DNA of 64,000 nt from Agapetus fuscipes (Eukaryota; Arthropoda; Insecta; Trichoptera; Glossosomatidae): NCBI GenBank assembly GCA_951799405.1, contig OX637334.1, forward strand, positions 8,432,001 to 8,496,000, given 5' to 3'. Below the pieces are notes generated by a model. It saw only the letters and a list, made by a program, of their open reading frames with translations. It searched no databases and was not told the DNA's origin. Made by a program: the position numbers and the translations under genes. Below, piece by piece: positions 11,151-22,989 of the stretch (position 1 is its first letter; each line of letters opens with the position of its first letter).

Positions 11151-12390
11151 CACACCCCACTTTCGACCCTCTCGAGGAAAACTTATGCTTTAAACAATTA
11201 AATTAATAAATATGCTTTGATCGTCAAATCTTTTATAGAAGAGGAATGAAAACAAGAAGAAGATGCGCTAGGTTGATTATTTATTTGTCCATTCTTTCCG
11301 CATATCTCACATGTGGAGTATAAAAAATAGATATCTTTAACTGATAGTTCCAAGTTATTTAATTCAAGACCTTTTATATGTGCTCACTTTATTCCCCTGA
11401 CATCAATCCATCTAGGCTCCTTCAACATCTCATCTCTCTATGGTTTCCTGTTGATGAACGATATAAAAACACCGACATATCGTTTGCTCAGGCCTGCATT
11501 TTAAGGGCGGTTCGAAAAGTTTAAGTGCGACAAAACTACGGTCCCTGCATACAGATGGCTCCCAAAAGCTCTCAATAATAATATTTTGTTTCATTTTTAA
11601 ATATTTTCAGAAACAAATTCTAAAGAATCACTGTTTCTTTTCACGAGAGATCAATTTGTTTTTTAATTAATATTACGAACGTTTTCGATATTGTTGATCA
11701 TCTTCAGGTAAGAATAAATTTAAAAATAGGATATATAAAATAAATTAATTAATAGTTATTGTTGTAACTGAGTATTCTTTTGATTATAATTGTTATAGAA
11801 AAAAATGTTTTCTATACACCTCCACGATTTTCTTACCTCGTAGGACGGTGCTTCGACTTGTCATCTGCGTGGTTTACTGTTAGTCCTCTCCTGCATTGCG
11901 CCGGTCACCCATAGCGAGGAGTGCACGCACACGTGCAGCGACTGCAAAAAGACGGATCACCAGCTCGTCGGCAGCAATGGGAATGCGAGATGTACGGGGA
12001 AGATAACTCTTCATTTGTGACAAATTAACGTCATAGCTGAAAGGATCGCTAAACAGCTGACAACACCGCCGAGTCGAGAAATAAAAGTTGCATATTCTTC
12101 CAAATAAATTTAATCAAAAAATATTTTGTATTTAAATTTTACGCATTTGGTTTTGAACAGGCACTTCCGTCAATCCAATTCCACCGACTCTCTTATGTCC
12201 TTCAAAATATTTAACACCATAAAATAATATACCTCACTTCTTCTTATTTTGGTGCCACTTCTATTGAAGATATGGACTTGGCGCTGTTGTTGAACTATTG
12301 TCGCAAGTTTTTCTCCACTCAATCTTACTCTGTACGATAAAATGGAGGAGGTGGCATTCCTCATAACGTCGCCGAAGTAAATCAATTCTT
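11150..12390. other. No gene; GC-richer patch and a hammerhead-like motif
   Basis: The minus strand at 11,680-11,709 reads CCTGAAGATG, a short spacer, then CGAAAACGT (see the findings on this motif). 11,850-12,010 is GC-richer than its surroundings but has no clear frame. 12,240-12,300 shares GTGCCACTTCTAT with 44,243-44,255, so it is repeat-derived. Confidence 0.4.
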
Positions 12391-12395
12391 CAACT

Positions 12396-12980
12396 TCTTA
12401 ACGCGTTTTCCCAAAAGGGCATGAGGCAAGTAAAACCTATTTTTACAGGTAAGGAGGCCAACCTTACGCCAAAGGGCTCAGTTGAAGTGAGGGTTTCCCA
12501 GCTTCTGAGGATGCTGATACTCATTTCTTGTGAAGGCTAAGTAAGTTTTGGACCGGTCCGTAGCTCAGTGGTAACACTCCGGACTCTGAATGGGGAGGTT
12601 GTGGTTTCGCATCCTGGCGGAGCACAAAAAATATACCATTAATATTTTCAAATTTGCTCTTCGCTGGGTTGAAAAATTCATAAACCTTTACAAATGACCA
12701 GTCACCAAAGGTCCATACAGCCTTACAGCAACTGGGTCTTGCTTGAGTATTGGCGCTTTGTAGTGACGACCAAGCTCGTACACCTCTTCGGCACTACAAC
12801 AAGTGTCATAGACCCCTAGAGTCTCTAGAATCTAGGGAGTCTCCCACACAGGATTTCTTAAAAAAAAAAAAAGCCTTGCTGGTATTTTTTTGTTTTAAAT
12901 AAACACCGAAACGGGAAATCATTTCTAACACCTTCGGTGAGTTCGAACCCGAGCTTTCAACTGAGCTATTGACCAAACTA
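12396..12980 (-). mobile_element. SINE-B split by a SINE-A2
   Basis: The two parts of one minus-strand SINE-B lie at 12,396-12,550 (3' half, with GTTTTCCCAAAAGGGCATG and GGGTTTCCCAGC) and 12,873-12,980 (5' half, with the reverse complement of TTTCCCGTTTCGGTGTTTA and the remains of the head). The break falls inside the GGCTGAGTAAACCTTGCCGG block. The intervening DNA is a complete SINE-A2, so SINE-B is the older insertion. Confidence 0.85.
12551..12872 (+). mobile_element. SINE-A2, complete, nested
   Basis: Head GACCGGTCCGTAGCTCAGTG with box A, box B region GTGGTTTCGCATCCTGGCGG (one change from GGTTCGAATCC), shared SINE-A body (CTTCGCTGGGTTGAAAAATT, CAGTCACCAAAGGTCC), then the A2-specific 3' half (CATAGACCCCTAGAGTCTCT, AATCTAGGGAGTCTCC) and poly(A). 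It resembles the 60.3 kb copy closely, suggesting fairly recent activity. No clear target-site duplication was seen. Confidence 0.88.
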
Positions 12981-13207
12981 TTGAGGTTATACTTTGACTA
13001 ATTTAAATTTTTAGTGAACTTAGATAATTCTGCAATTCAACCGGTCCTTGAGCTTAACATCGTGTGCAGTACATCAATTTCTCGTCCAGGAAATATTTCA
13101 ACGATCAAGCTTACGCGAAACTTTTCTTAGCAAATTGTTTTCGAATTGATTAATTTTTTTATTTTATTTTAATATTTTGCACACACTTATTGAAGCTTTA
13201 TCGAGTG

Positions 13208-13310
13208 GTGAGGGGGGGGGGGTGCAATACCGCGATCGTGTCTCTACTTAGCTACGTCCTTTCACACTTCTTACATCCCCTAGACTTCCACCCTCTCCCC
13301 TTAGACATAG
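13208..13310 (+). repeat. rep-E copy with a poly(G) run
   Basis: Starts with a run of G residues at about 13,209-13,221, then GTGTCTCTACTTAGCTACGT and CACACTTCTTACATCCCC, matching 5.5 kb. The poly(G) probably arose from the GAGGGGG of the family core. Confidence 0.5.
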
Positions 13311-13429
13311 GCCCACAAACAGCTTCATCACAGAAAACTTCCTTTCCAAAAATCCTTTAAAATTACTGCAGTTATAAATAATTTTATTTTTTTGTCTGTA
13401 AGCCATAAATTTGTATTTAACCGAAATTT

Positions 13430-13715
13430 TGTTGAACGAAAAATCATGTGACCGAATTTCCGTGATCGATGTGTCTGTGGACGAGTTTTATGTATCCGAG
13501 TTTTCTGTGACCGAAACGTAGTTGACCAAAACCTTATGTGGACGAACTGTCGCGTGACCGATTGGTCTATGGCCTAGCTGTTCGTGGACGTGTTGTCTGT
13601 GACCAAAATGTAGTTGACCAAAAATTCATGTGGACGAACTGTCGTGTGACCGATTGGTCTATGGCCGAGCTGTTCGTGGGCGTGTTGTCTGTGACCGATT
13701 TGTCGTGGAACTGCA
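13430..13715 (+). repeat. Tandem repeat, ~92 bp unit with short words
   Basis: Two head-to-tail copies (13,530-13,621 and 13,622-13,713) share ATGTGGACGAACTGTCG, GTGACCGATTGGTCTATGGC and GTGTTGTCTGTGACC. Each is itself built from imperfect words of the form TGTGGACGA and TGTGACCGA, which extend leftward to 13,430. The open frames of 126 (plus) and 63 (minus) residues here are by-products of the repeat. Confidence 0.8.
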
Positions 13716-14004
13716 CAAACCATGCGCTCTGCAGATTCCAGTCATTTGAAGAATTCATTCTTTTCTCGATCTTCCCCTACGTCATATCTTTGACATTCAC
13801 TTTGTACGCTTTTCTGTATCATGGTTCTCCTTTCTGCTATTCTTATTTTAGTTTGTTTACTTCTTATTCCTCTTTGTATGTCTTCTTGTTCATTGAACCT
13901 TTTCAATTAATGTATTAATTTTAAAAAAACTTCAACATTTAATGTTTCTTTGACAACCCTCTAGAGATCAATCCACATGGTTATTTCTAATACCACACCA
14001 GCAC

Positions 14005-14150
14005 GCTAAGTATACAACCGTATGTTTAAACTTAAGCATAGCGTTAAACAAAAAATATAATGGAATTTACACTACTGTCTCCATTGAGGCGTTTTAATTT
14101 CCATACATTTTTGATAAAACGCTATAGTTGAGTTTAGATGTAGAGCTTTT
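14005..14150. mobile_element. MITE-D copy, degenerate
   Basis: Left end GTATACAACCGTATGTTTAA, centre GGCGTTTTAATTTCCATACA, right end ATAGTTGAGTTTAGATG. The halves are imperfect inverted repeats, as in other members. No coding capacity. Confidence 0.55.
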
Positions 14151-14440
14151 TACTTCAGGTAAAGGTAATGCTCATGAAGTCATGACATATCCTTTTAAAG
14201 AACCGTCTTCCATATAGGACATGTAGAAGACATGTTCTCTTGAGATGTGTCAAGCAATGGGACTTAAAAACATGCAGTTATTTGTACAGGAAGCATGTTT
14301 AAATGGTATTTATGAAAAATGTATAAAAGCCGGAATAATTCTGTGATTTACTGATACGTGTTTTTTTACTGATTTGTTCAGAAAAAAAATGAACATGAGT
14401 TCTTCCAACATTCCATGATGATGCTGATTCTATACAAGTT

Positions 14441-14945
14441 CAGTCGATAGCTCGGTTGGCAGAATGCTTCCTTTCAAAGCCAGAAGGTAAGGGTTTGATC
14501 CCCACCAAGGGTGTCAGAAATAATTTTTCGTTTAAGTGTTTATATCAAACCTAAAAATCGTTTGATTGGCAAGGCTTCCTTAGCCTTCACGAGAAATGAG
14601 AACCTGCCCCTTAGAGAATACCCCCACTTTAATTAAAGTTGTTTGCGTAAGGACGGCCGCTTATTCTGTAACTGTAATTTCACTAGAGGTGGTCAGAACC
14701 TCAGCTCATTCGTATCCATCACTTTTTTTCATACATTTCCATCGTTTACATTCATTTTGTGCATCCCAAGCCTTCATGATTTAACAAATTTTATCAAACC
14801 ATTATTTTCTGCCCCTTCTCTTTTTACGTTTCCTCTGTAGACACTCTTTCTAAAACTTTCATCATCTGTGAAAATAAATAAGTTCCACTCGCCACATGCA
14901 TCTTTGAAGCAACGCGGAAAGAAGTTTCACTAGATGTGAAGGTTA
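14441..14945 (+). mobile_element. SINE-B split by a rep-E sequence
   Basis: 14,441-14,672 is the head and body (GTCGATAGCTCGGTTGGCAG, box B GGGTTTGATCCCC) and 14,862-14,945 the end (TGTGAAAATAAATAAGTTCC, CACTCGCCACATGC). Between them lies ~190 bases beginning TCACTAGAGGTGGTCAGAAC, a rep-E core, which therefore inserted later. Confidence 0.75.
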
Positions 14946-15218
14946 GTGGGTTTTTAATATATTTTTCGTTGATACAAAATTTCTTTATTTTGAACAAGTG
15001 AACATTGCGGTAGATGAATGCTCCTATACAATACTGATCAATGATCTTTGTAATCTGGCTTGTCATCTTCTGGCTAAGATATTTATGGTCCAAGTTGGAA
15101 CAAAAGGGGTCCAAGCGCAGCAGGAAAAAATCAACAGCACTATAAATCTGCTGATCACTGAACTCAATTCAAGTTGGAACAAAAATGTTCCAGAACGAGA
15201 TAAAAATTCTTGAAATTC

Positions 15219-15472
15219 TTAGGATGATTTATTTGGTAAGCGATGTTTTTTGTGTGAATCACAAATCAAGACCCCCTCTACGAGCTTGGTCATCGCTATA
15301 GAAAGCGCCAATTCTCAAGCAAGACACAGTTGCTGTATGGCTAGATGGACCTTTGGTGACCGGTCTTTTGTACAGGTTTATGATTTCTCAACCCAGCGAA
15401 GAGCATATTTGAAAATAAAAATGGTATTTTTTTGTACTCCGCCGGGATTCGAACTCACAATATTGCCCATTT
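15219..15472 (-). mobile_element. SINE-A1 copy, head damaged
   Basis: Starts (as its 3' end) TTAGGATGATTTATTTGG and continues CGCCAATTCTCAAGCAAGAC, CCCAGCGAAGAGCATATTTG and CTCCGCCGGGATTCGAAC, the complement of box B. Beyond 15,470 the head becomes unrecognisable. Confidence 0.82.
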
Positions 15473-15552
15473 TTTGTAGATGGTCGTACTCATGTACAAA
15501 TGATGGTCAATCAATCACTATAGTCACATTCCGATTTTTTGTTGTTCCTTGT

Positions 15553-15780
15553 TTAAAAGGTTGGTGTGAGGCTGACCCCCCCTGACACATAGTTCACTTT
15601 TGCCAATGCCACCCCGGTTTCCGCAGGCGGCAGGAGTTGCAAGTCTTAAATGCATATGACTTTTCGTTTATTTTGTAAGTAAACATGCTTCATGTGCGCG
15701 AACTGGCATGCGCCTGTTTATGAGCTTGCATTAAATATGAATCTTAAATGTCAATATATGTATTCAGCTTAGATTATAAT
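15553..15780 (+). mobile_element. L3U copy, diverged
   Basis: TAAAAGGTTGGTGTGAGGCT through GCCACCCCGGTTTCCGCAGG and TTGTAAGTAAACATGC to TTCAGCTTAGATTATAA. Several small deletions are present. Confidence 0.75.
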
Positions 15781-15789
15781 TTGTTCCAA

Positions 15790-16560
15790 TGCCTCATGCG
15801 ACTTTTTAGGGGTGACGCGATTTGAAATTGTGTATGTATGTGCAGCTTAGTTGCGTACACCTACCATAGGCATTTGGATAACATTTTTGTTGATCTTGGC
15901 AACTTAGATTAAAGAAATATTTAATTGAAATGTTCCCTCCAAAGAACACTCAAATAGTTTGATCAATAAAAATATATATTTTCCATCGAAATTGGTCATT
16001 ACTAGATTCAATAGCTATTCTTTATACGGCTAACGCTTAGACAAACGGTTACTTTTATGTTCGTGTCGAATAAGACATAAAAATGATATGTGAAGTCTTT
16101 AGAATTTTGGTACGCCCGGTTCAGATAGGCCTAGTAGCGAGTAGCAAATAGCTAGTAGAAACGAGAGCTCTGCGATTGTCAATTTAATCAACCGCCACCC
16201 TAAAAGTAAAACTGAATAAGTGCTGATTCACTGATTTAAGAAATCGTGGATACTTTTTTTATTGATTGACACTTCTCATAGTTAATGAACTAATTATAAG
16301 GAAGTGCTCATCACAAACTTCTACATTACAGAATTTTTACACTTTTGTAATGTGTGCTCTCGTAGAAAATAGGGAAAAGGTGCATTTATCTGAGATACCC
16401 ATGTTGGCTTAATATGACACTTAATACTCGGTTTTACCTTGAAGTTGTGACCGGTCGATGGCTCAGTTGTTAAAATGTTTGTATCAACGCCTGAGGGCTC
16501 TGTGCCTTCTAAACACATATATACATACATACAAGATGGGTACGAAGAGGGTGTAATTAT
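15790..16560. other. No gene; possible SINE-B head at 16,448-16,490
   Basis: TGACCGGTCGATGGCTCAGT at 16,448 looks like a SINE-B head, but the box B region and body are not recognisable, so it is at most a relic. The remainder shows nothing supportable. Confidence 0.35.
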
Positions 16561-16570
16561 AATAACAATA

Positions 16571-16830
16571 GTAGGATGATTTATTTTGTGAGCGCTGTTT
16601 TTTTATGAATAACACCTCAACAGCCCTCTGCAAGCTTGGTCGTCGCTATAGAAAGTGCCAATACTCAAGCAAGACCCATTTGCTGTAAGACTGGATGGAT
16701 CTTTGGTGGCCGGTCTTTGGTAAAGTTATATGATTTCTTTAACCCAGCGAAGAGCTGATTTGAAAATATAAATGGTATCTTTTTTATGCTCCGCCGAGAT
16801 TCGAACCCACAAACTTCCATTTACGAGCAT
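16571..16830 (-). mobile_element. SINE-A1 copy
   Basis: 3' end GGATGATTTATTTTGTGAGC, body GCCAATACTCAAGCAAGACC and TTTGGTGGCCGGTCTTTGGT, then TCCGCCGAGATTCGAACCC (complement of box B). The head decays after ~16,830. Confidence 0.82.
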
Positions 16831-17171
16831 ACATCCACCTATTAATGCGCTCGAACTTAACCCATGTGAATGGGCGTATGTGCCCAGCGTGGTATTCGTG
16901 GTGTCTTGTAATCCATGGAGCACGGTCGTATAACATAATTCCCCGGACATCAAAGGAAGAGGCGGCCAAAAAAATTACAACTTGGTTCACAGTGTGATAG
17001 ACCATCAAACATAAAACGGGCGATATTGATAGGATATGCGAATGAAAAAGATTTTACTTATTTATTTAGAGATATTGTTTTTAACATATTTATTGCAACT
17101 TATAGTTAGCCCTCGATATCATCTCGTGTTGTATCGCCATTGCAAAAAATGCCATGTCTAAGATGAACTAA

Positions 17172-17428
17172 TCTTATCTCTAATCTAAGTTGTAAAGATA
17201 TGTTACATTGGGGACTCACATTATATGCATTCTCACAAGCAGAAACTTTCAAATTCGCGCTTGCACATGCCGCATGTGAACCTACGACATAATAACGCAA
17301 ATCTCAAATGGACATACACCCTGCAACTCTTGCCGTCCTTCCCTGAAACAGGGGTGACATTGGCAAAGTAAACCATTTTTTACAGCATGGTTGGTCAGCC
17401 GCATACCAACCTATAAGTCAAGGAACCA
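17172..17428 (-). mobile_element. L3U copy, intact ends
   Basis: Minus-strand unit: 5' boundary TCCTTGACTTATAGGTTGGT at 17,428, CCCCTGTTTCAGGGAAGGAC, CACATGCGGCATGTG-like palindrome, and 3' tail TACAACTTAGATTAG. The sharp end at CCTTGAC is shared with copies at 8.3, 49.9 and 57.4 kb. Confidence 0.85.
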
Positions 17429-17429
17429 A

Positions 17430-18415
17430 ATCTGGAACAAAATCCTGAAAGACCGGGGTGTGAGTAACAGTTTACTAAGATCTAGCTTGTCAGGAGTCTG
17501 CAGGTCCACTCTATTTCTCTTTATTCTGCTGAAACATGGACCATGAAAGTATTTTAATTGAATGGAGTTGCCAATAAATCATCACGTTTTCCAAACGGGT
17601 AGGTGACTACCTGTTGATCCGCGAGGACTTTTTTATTTCACCCCTACCCTTCAGGCAAACCTGGCGAGCATTCTCCTACCCACCACCTTGAGAACACGCT
17701 ATCTCGGGGGTATAGGTTTCTCTGACAAATTACTTTTGTCTTATATCTTTTTATTTTAAAACTTGTCGCAGATCTGTAAGCATGCTACTGCGTTATTGTT
17801 ATTTTTTTTTATTTTTTTTACAGTTTTCTTAAAAACTGCTGTACAAAACAATATGCTTACTACAATCGCCCAACAACCTAAAACTCATGTACATAATATG
17901 TATGTATTTGAAGACATAGCTACGTCTATCTTCCATCTCTGTCACTCCTTCTATAAAAGACTGACACATGACGAGGGCACTTCATTTTTTATCGACTCCC
18001 TCTCGGACTTCACGTCTTGACATATTTCAACCATCTCGGAAGACAATATGAAATGCTGGTAAAAAAATTACATCGTAGAAATGTCGATTCATTATTTGAA
18101 CAATGATTAATAGAACGATCGCGTTACGGAATCCTGTTGTCGAAATTCAAATTCAAAACTTTCGTTCCATTCGATTAATTCGACTTTTTATACATTCTTG
18201 CCTGTGGCTTCTCGCCTATCTAGAATTCAACCGGTTGAGTTGCTAGGAAAAATGCATACAAACATTTTATTATTGATTGCTAAGGACGGTAGTCGTACGA
18301 GTATCTTCAAATACCTATTCGAGAGGCTTTTATTTGTTTCTGTTCATATTGAGTGGAAATCTTATTATTTTGTTCTATTCTATTCACACGATCGATGCAA
18401 GGTCGTGTTGTCGAT
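17430..18415. other. No feature recognised
   Basis: AT-rich. A piece near 17,640-17,700 (AGGCAAACCTGGCGAGCATT) has faint similarity to the SINE-C tail. Open frames of 85 and 111 residues show no motif. Confidence 0.35.
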
Positions 18416-18419
18416 TTCC

Positions 18420-18640
18420 AGCGAGGCACAAAATAAATCCATTTCATTTTTCATTATTTTTATGGCTGGGATGAAAAACTCGTATGCCTTTTCTATAGAC
18501 CGTTCACTAAAAGTCCATCCAACCTTACAGTAACCGGCTTTTGTTTGAGAATTTGCGTTTTCTATAGAGACAACCAAGCTCATGTAAATTCTTGAGAAGT
18601 GATTCTCACAGAAACAGTGCTCACAAATAAATGGTCTGGA
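18420..18640 (+). mobile_element. SINE-A1 3' part
   Basis: CCGTTCACTAAAAGTCCATC, CAACCTTACAGTAACCGG, TTTGAGAATTTGCGTTTTCT and CACAGAAACAGTGCTCACAA follow the SINE-A1 order. No head is seen. Confidence 0.7.
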
Positions 18641-18716
18641 TAATATTGAGATGATAATTATAAATAGCGAAATTTGAGGGAAGACAAGGGCCTAATAGGA
18701 GACAAATATCCTGGGG

Positions 18717-18905
18717 TGGAAGACTCGATGGCCGTCGATAGATCTTACGGTATCTATTTGAAGAAGGACGGGATAAAACATTGTTGCGTATCAACAACTG
18801 ATTCATTTTATTTGGAACAACAATCAGCTGTTCAGGCCACGCCATTTTTAATTCTGTCTTCAAATAGATACGGTGAGATCTACCGATGGTCGTCGAGACT
18901 TCCAT
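18717..18905. mobile_element. Inverted-repeat element, ~48 bp arms
   Basis: 18,717-18,765 and 18,858-18,905 are imperfect inverted repeats (GGAAGACTCGATGGCCGTCG against GGAAGTCTCGACGACCATCG in the reverse complement; shared TAGATCTNACNGTATCTATT core). The ~92 bp centre is AT-rich and non-coding. This is the form of a short non-autonomous DNA transposon; target duplications were not found. Confidence 0.6.
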
Positions 18906-18951
18906 CATTGGCTGGAAAATATAAAAGTCGAAGTCCATCAGTACACAAAGT

Positions 18952-19015
18952 AACTATAACTCTGTCGCCATTCCACTAGGGGTGGCCAGAGCCTCTGCAG
19001 AGTTGCCTCCATTTT
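18952..19015 (+). repeat. rep-E core
   Basis: ACTCTGTCGCCATTCCACTA, GGGGTGGCCAGAGCCTCTGC, AGAGTTGCCTCC. The same core is found in reverse orientation at 50,620-50,690, with very high identity. Confidence 0.65.
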
Positions 19016-19369
19016 TGCCTATCCTGACCTCTTTCAATTCAAGTGAGTTTTTCAGTCTGGTAAAAGCTTTGGCAACCCTGCAGGGGCCATTTGACACTCC
19101 CCAAGCTTCTCGGCGACAGAACTTGTCAGATCCTGTGCGCGGAAGACATATTTTGAACTTAAAAGAAGTGATTCCCAACGTCGCGTCGGGGGTATCTAAA
19201 AGCGCAAATACGGAAGGGGAATGATATGATACAAGTGATCGATAATTAAATGCAAGCAACAGTAATAAAATTGTTACTATTTGCACGTGTGTATTAACCT
19301 ATACATTTGTGAGTAAAAGTGCAAATGTGCAATTTGCAGGAAGTGCATTTTTTACTTATTACGTAAGTT

Positions 19370-19635
19370 GTGATAGTGAGAACAGGGAGAGGCTATAGAG
19401 GAAGCTGTGATAAAAAAAATAACAATAGGCCGCACTCGAAGACGTGCAATAATTATAGGCGCGCACATACCGATGGTATGCGCGTAGGTAAGCTGTGCGC
19501 GCCGCACCAACGCCTCGGAAGCATTCCGCAAATTAATACGTCCAGCAATGTGAATTTATGTTGTGACGTCAGGCGCAATCCGTACCTACAAACCGAGACA
19601 GTTGAGAAAGTCATCATTTCCTACTTGCCGTAGCT
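19370..19635. other. CpG-richer unique-looking patch
   Basis: Contains many CpG dinucleotides (ATGCGCGTAGGTAAGCTGTG, GCGCGCCGCACCAACG) in an AT-rich setting, and a CTGTGCGCGCCGCACC palindromic run. An 87-residue open frame crosses it without a recognisable motif. It could be a promoter-proximal or exonic sequence; unproven. Confidence 0.35.
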
Positions 19636-19639
19636 AAGT

Positions 19640-20430
19640 GACTAATAAATTTATATTTCGAATAACTATAAGCATAATACGTTGTATTAAATGTGGGTAG
19701 TTAGAGTCTATTTTATTTCTTATATGGCATGTGTCCTAGATGCATATCCAAGCTTTCAGCCTCAATATTTGTATAATTTTTTGGTTTTTTTTTCATTTTG
19801 ACATGGAAGACGTTTATTTTTGACCAAGGTTTTCCTTTTCATTTCTTAACTCTACGTATATTTTTTTACAACTCAAGACCAAAATGAGCTCAGTAGCTTT
19901 ATCAATTTCTGAGCTACGGCTTTTCAAAATTTGTCCAAATTTTCCAACTTTGAAATCGTATGCTACTTTTCATGTTTCATGGTAACACAATCGTCGGTAT
20001 ATCATCAGTTACCTGTCTGATAGGTGTCGTGAGGTATTTTTTTTTGTTCAATTTAATAATTTTAAGGAAATGGGGGAGAAAGAAGTGAAGTGAGAATATT
20101 TTTAAATACCAAATATATAAAAGATCATAAATTACAAATGATGCTGTAAGTTCATGTAATTAAGTAAAATGCATAATGCTGTAAAAGTTTAAGGGTGTGT
20201 GTGTTGACATTGTGAAGATTTATTTTAAAATTAAAAAGATAAAAATAAAATGCACTGAGAAAAAAAAGCCACTTGGTAATGGTATTATAACATCGAAAGC
20301 GCTCGAGGAAATAAATCAACTCCTAAAAAACTTTGTGTTATATTTTTACATTATTAATTGTAAATTAGCCGTAATGTTTTGAAGTTAGGATGTTGCAATT
20401 TTTACTATATTATTATTTATTTACTGCACA
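19640..20430. other. No feature recognised
   Basis: Low-complexity AT-rich DNA with oligo(A) and oligo(T) runs. Nothing supportable. Confidence 0.4.
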
Positions 20431-20439
20431 ATCCCCGTC

Positions 20440-20580
20440 TGTACCGCCCGCAGTATGGCGGACTCTTCCTTTGTGCAATTACTCCACGACTAATTATTAT
20501 TATTGTTACCCCCGAGGTGCATTGCGAGCCCACGCAGGTTACAGCACGCCGCAGCTAAACTACTAACGAGCTGAAGGGTT
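20440..20580. other. CpG-richer patch
   Basis: GTACCGCCCGCAGTATGGCG, ACCCCCGAGGTGCATTGCGA and CAGCACGCCGCAGC stand out against the AT-rich flanks. No frame, splice signal or RNA fold can be defended. Confidence 0.3.
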
Positions 20581-20699
20581 TATGGCCGACGGGTGGACCA
20601 CTGCGATAAGAAACATAGACATTTTTTGTATCATTCAATTAAGTATAGAATGTCTTATAAGTCTCTTATTTGCAATATTTTTCACGTGTCATATAGCAG

Positions 20700-20838
20700 T
20701 GCCCCCGCGTAAAACTCACCTCGATTGCGTACAAAATAATATGAAATATACGACGGCACTTCTAGAGAGTGATTTAGTTTTCATACATTTTTTCGATTTA
20801 CGCTATCAAGATGAGTTTACGTAATGTTTTATACTAGG
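20700..20838. mobile_element. MITE-D copy
   Basis: Left arm AAAACTCACCTCGATTGCGT, centre ACGGCACTTCTAGAGAGTGA, right arm GATGAGTTTACGTAATGTTT followed by TATACTAGGG. Arms are inverted repeats of each other, as in the 50.8 kb copy. Confidence 0.7.
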
Positions 20839-21083
20839 GTGTGGAGTTCTCTTCTATTTACATACGTTTGTAAACTCACATTTTACCATTTTTATAGGTA
20901 AGTATACAAAAATCGCAAAAGTTGGAGATGGTATGCATTAATTTTTAGGTGCATTATTTCATGTGCTTTATTTATGTAGGTGCCTCCTGAAGGTTCATCA
21001 ATGAAACGTTAACAATAATGACAATAATAAACTTGCACGAAAAATTGGATCGTCAAATATTCGAAATAAAAATTTATTTGTAA

Positions 21084-21480
21084 AAAAGACTCGTGTAAAT
21101 TCGCGATTACACATACTGCAGGTGTACCTACACTAAATCTAAATCTAAGCTGCAAAGATATGTATCATTTGAGATTCATATTAAATGCATTCCCACAAGC
21201 AGACATGCATAATTTCGCGCTTACACATGCCGCATGTGGACCTACAATATAAAAAACCCAATCTCAAATGAACATAAGCCCTGCAACTCTTGTCGACCTT
21301 CCCTTAAGCAGGGGTGACATTGGCAAAGTGAACCATTTTTTACAGTATGGGTGGTCAGTCGCATACCAACCTAAAAACTATTTATGAACAGAGGGGTGGA
21401 ATGGTAAAAGTGAAACAATTTTTAATTAAATGGGTGGTCAGTCCCATACCAACCTCTAATTGTAAGTCAAGGAACAAAAA
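21084..21480 (-). mobile_element. L3U copies, nested
   Basis: A nearly complete minus-strand L3U lies at 21,136-21,372. It is flanked by pieces of an older, more diverged minus-strand unit: GACTCGTGTAAATTCGCG at 21,087 and CCATACCAACCTCTAATTGT to GTCAAGGAAC at 21,448-21,478. The simplest reading is a young unit inserted in an old one. Confidence 0.7.
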
Positions 21481-21524
21481 AAATAAAGATGCAATATTGT
21501 ATTCACTCCTACGTCTCTTGCATA

Positions 21525-21710
21525 TACAGGGAAGAATTGAGGGAAGACTAGCTCCAGGTCAAAGAAGAACAACTTAGTTGAAAAACCTGACACAACGGCT
21601 TGGCGGAAGCACAAGATCCGTCTTTCGTGCGGCAGTATCGAAGGCGCAAATCCCTATGATGATCGCCAATCTTCACTGAAGAGGCACAAGGAGAAAAAGA
21701 AACTGATTAC
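21525..21710 (+). mobile_element. LINE C-terminal fragment
   Basis: Plus-strand frames give QGRIEGRLAPGQRRTT, then LKNLTQRLGG, VFRAAVSKAQIPMMIANLH. The order G.I.G....G..R....LKNL...F..A......MIANL is characteristic of the C-terminus of a common arthropod LINE protein. It is a degraded remnant with stops. Related pieces lie at 31.8 and (minus) 43.9 kb. Confidence 0.75.
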
Positions 21711-22439
21711 CAAAAGACATAAAATAATGGTGAATAAATCAAAAAACGATTCCACGCAGATATCACGAATTTGAACAAGCGTGTTAATCAACATTTCACA
21801 CAGCCACTGCAGAATGTTGTTTCTGGCAACAATACCTTATAAATCGTGTTCCTCTACCATTAGGTAGTAGGTCTGACTACCTCATCCAAGGTTCATCTTA
21901 TCTGAGATCGGGGATCAGCCGTGGCTGATAATCGATGTGAAGATAGCCGTATTGTCTGTGGTCTGCCTCTTGACAGATTACTGCTGATCATTGTTTCACA
22001 GCCTCTCATTTATGATAAATGTTCTGTCTGCTGTTAATCTGTAATTTAAGTTGCAAACATACAATAACATTTGTTATTTAACAACATACAAGTTATTAGC
22101 TGACACGCCTACAAATCGTCCACCCAGTGCTTTTTTGGCATATTTACCATTTAATTCAAATATGACCTCTCAATGAAATTTTCTTAAGAATCATATTTTA
22201 CACAATCTGAGCTAAGAAAAAAACATGAAACGCGATAATGTGAGGGTTGCTCTAAATATTTTTCAAATCAATTTCCAGTTGTCATTAGACATATTGGTCC
22301 TGTACACATACAAACGGTCCTCAGGTGAATTTTCCTCTGATGGACATAAGATAAACAAGCACTAAGAGGACGAAATGCTGCTCGTGTACAAACAATATAA
22401 AACCCAAATCCTAATCAAACACAGTTATCGCAGCCTTTT

Positions 22440-22735
22440 CATGAAACAGGGGTGACGTTTACAAAGTGAAACATTTTTTTCATTGCGAGTAGTCAGACAC
22501 ATCCTAACCTATGAACCAATGAGCATTTAAAATTCGCATTAATTTGTACGCACAAATGCTATAAGCTGACACGTTTAAGTCCGCGATTACACATACTGCA
22601 TGGGTATATTTACGAATGAATGCAAAAGTCTCAAATAAACACACAATATCTCTTGCCGCCCTTCCCTGAAACGGACAAAAGTGAACCCATTTCATTAGTT
22701 TTTGTGGTAAGCCTCATACCAACCTATAAGTCAAG
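22440..22735 (-). mobile_element. Two L3U fragments in a row
   Basis: 22,440-22,512 reads GAAACAGGGGTGACGTTTAC to CCTAACCTAT. 22,560-22,735 reads ACACGTTTAAGTCCGCG, CCGCCCTTCCCTGAAACGG, to ACCAACCTATAAGTCAAGG, ending at the family 5' boundary. The two may be a decayed tandem pair. Confidence 0.65.
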
Positions 22736-22989
22736 GTAAATAGTGTTTTATTTAAGTCAACCCTTCTGGTTTAAATTTGATTAAATCAGAATCAGACAAA
22801 AACTTGATCAAACTTTGACATTCCAAAGAAGACATTGCTCTTTTTAGGGCATAACTTCAGAAAATAAGAAAAATACATTCAAATTACACTCAACAAAACA
22901 AGTTGTGGTTTTGATGGGTTCTTCTTTATCTTCCTCAAGTATTAAACTCTTGGTTTACACGAAACAGTGGCGTAAAACGAAAAAAATAT

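Noticed and set aside
12551..12625. Possible tRNA genes at the heads of SINE-A and SINE-B copies
   Set aside because: Box A and box B are present, but acceptor and anticodon stems do not pair and the sequences continue into shared SINE bodies.
13538..13918. 126-residue open frame
   Set aside because: Its first half is the 92 bp tandem repeat and the second half is AT-rich hydrophobic sequence; no splice or start context supports it.
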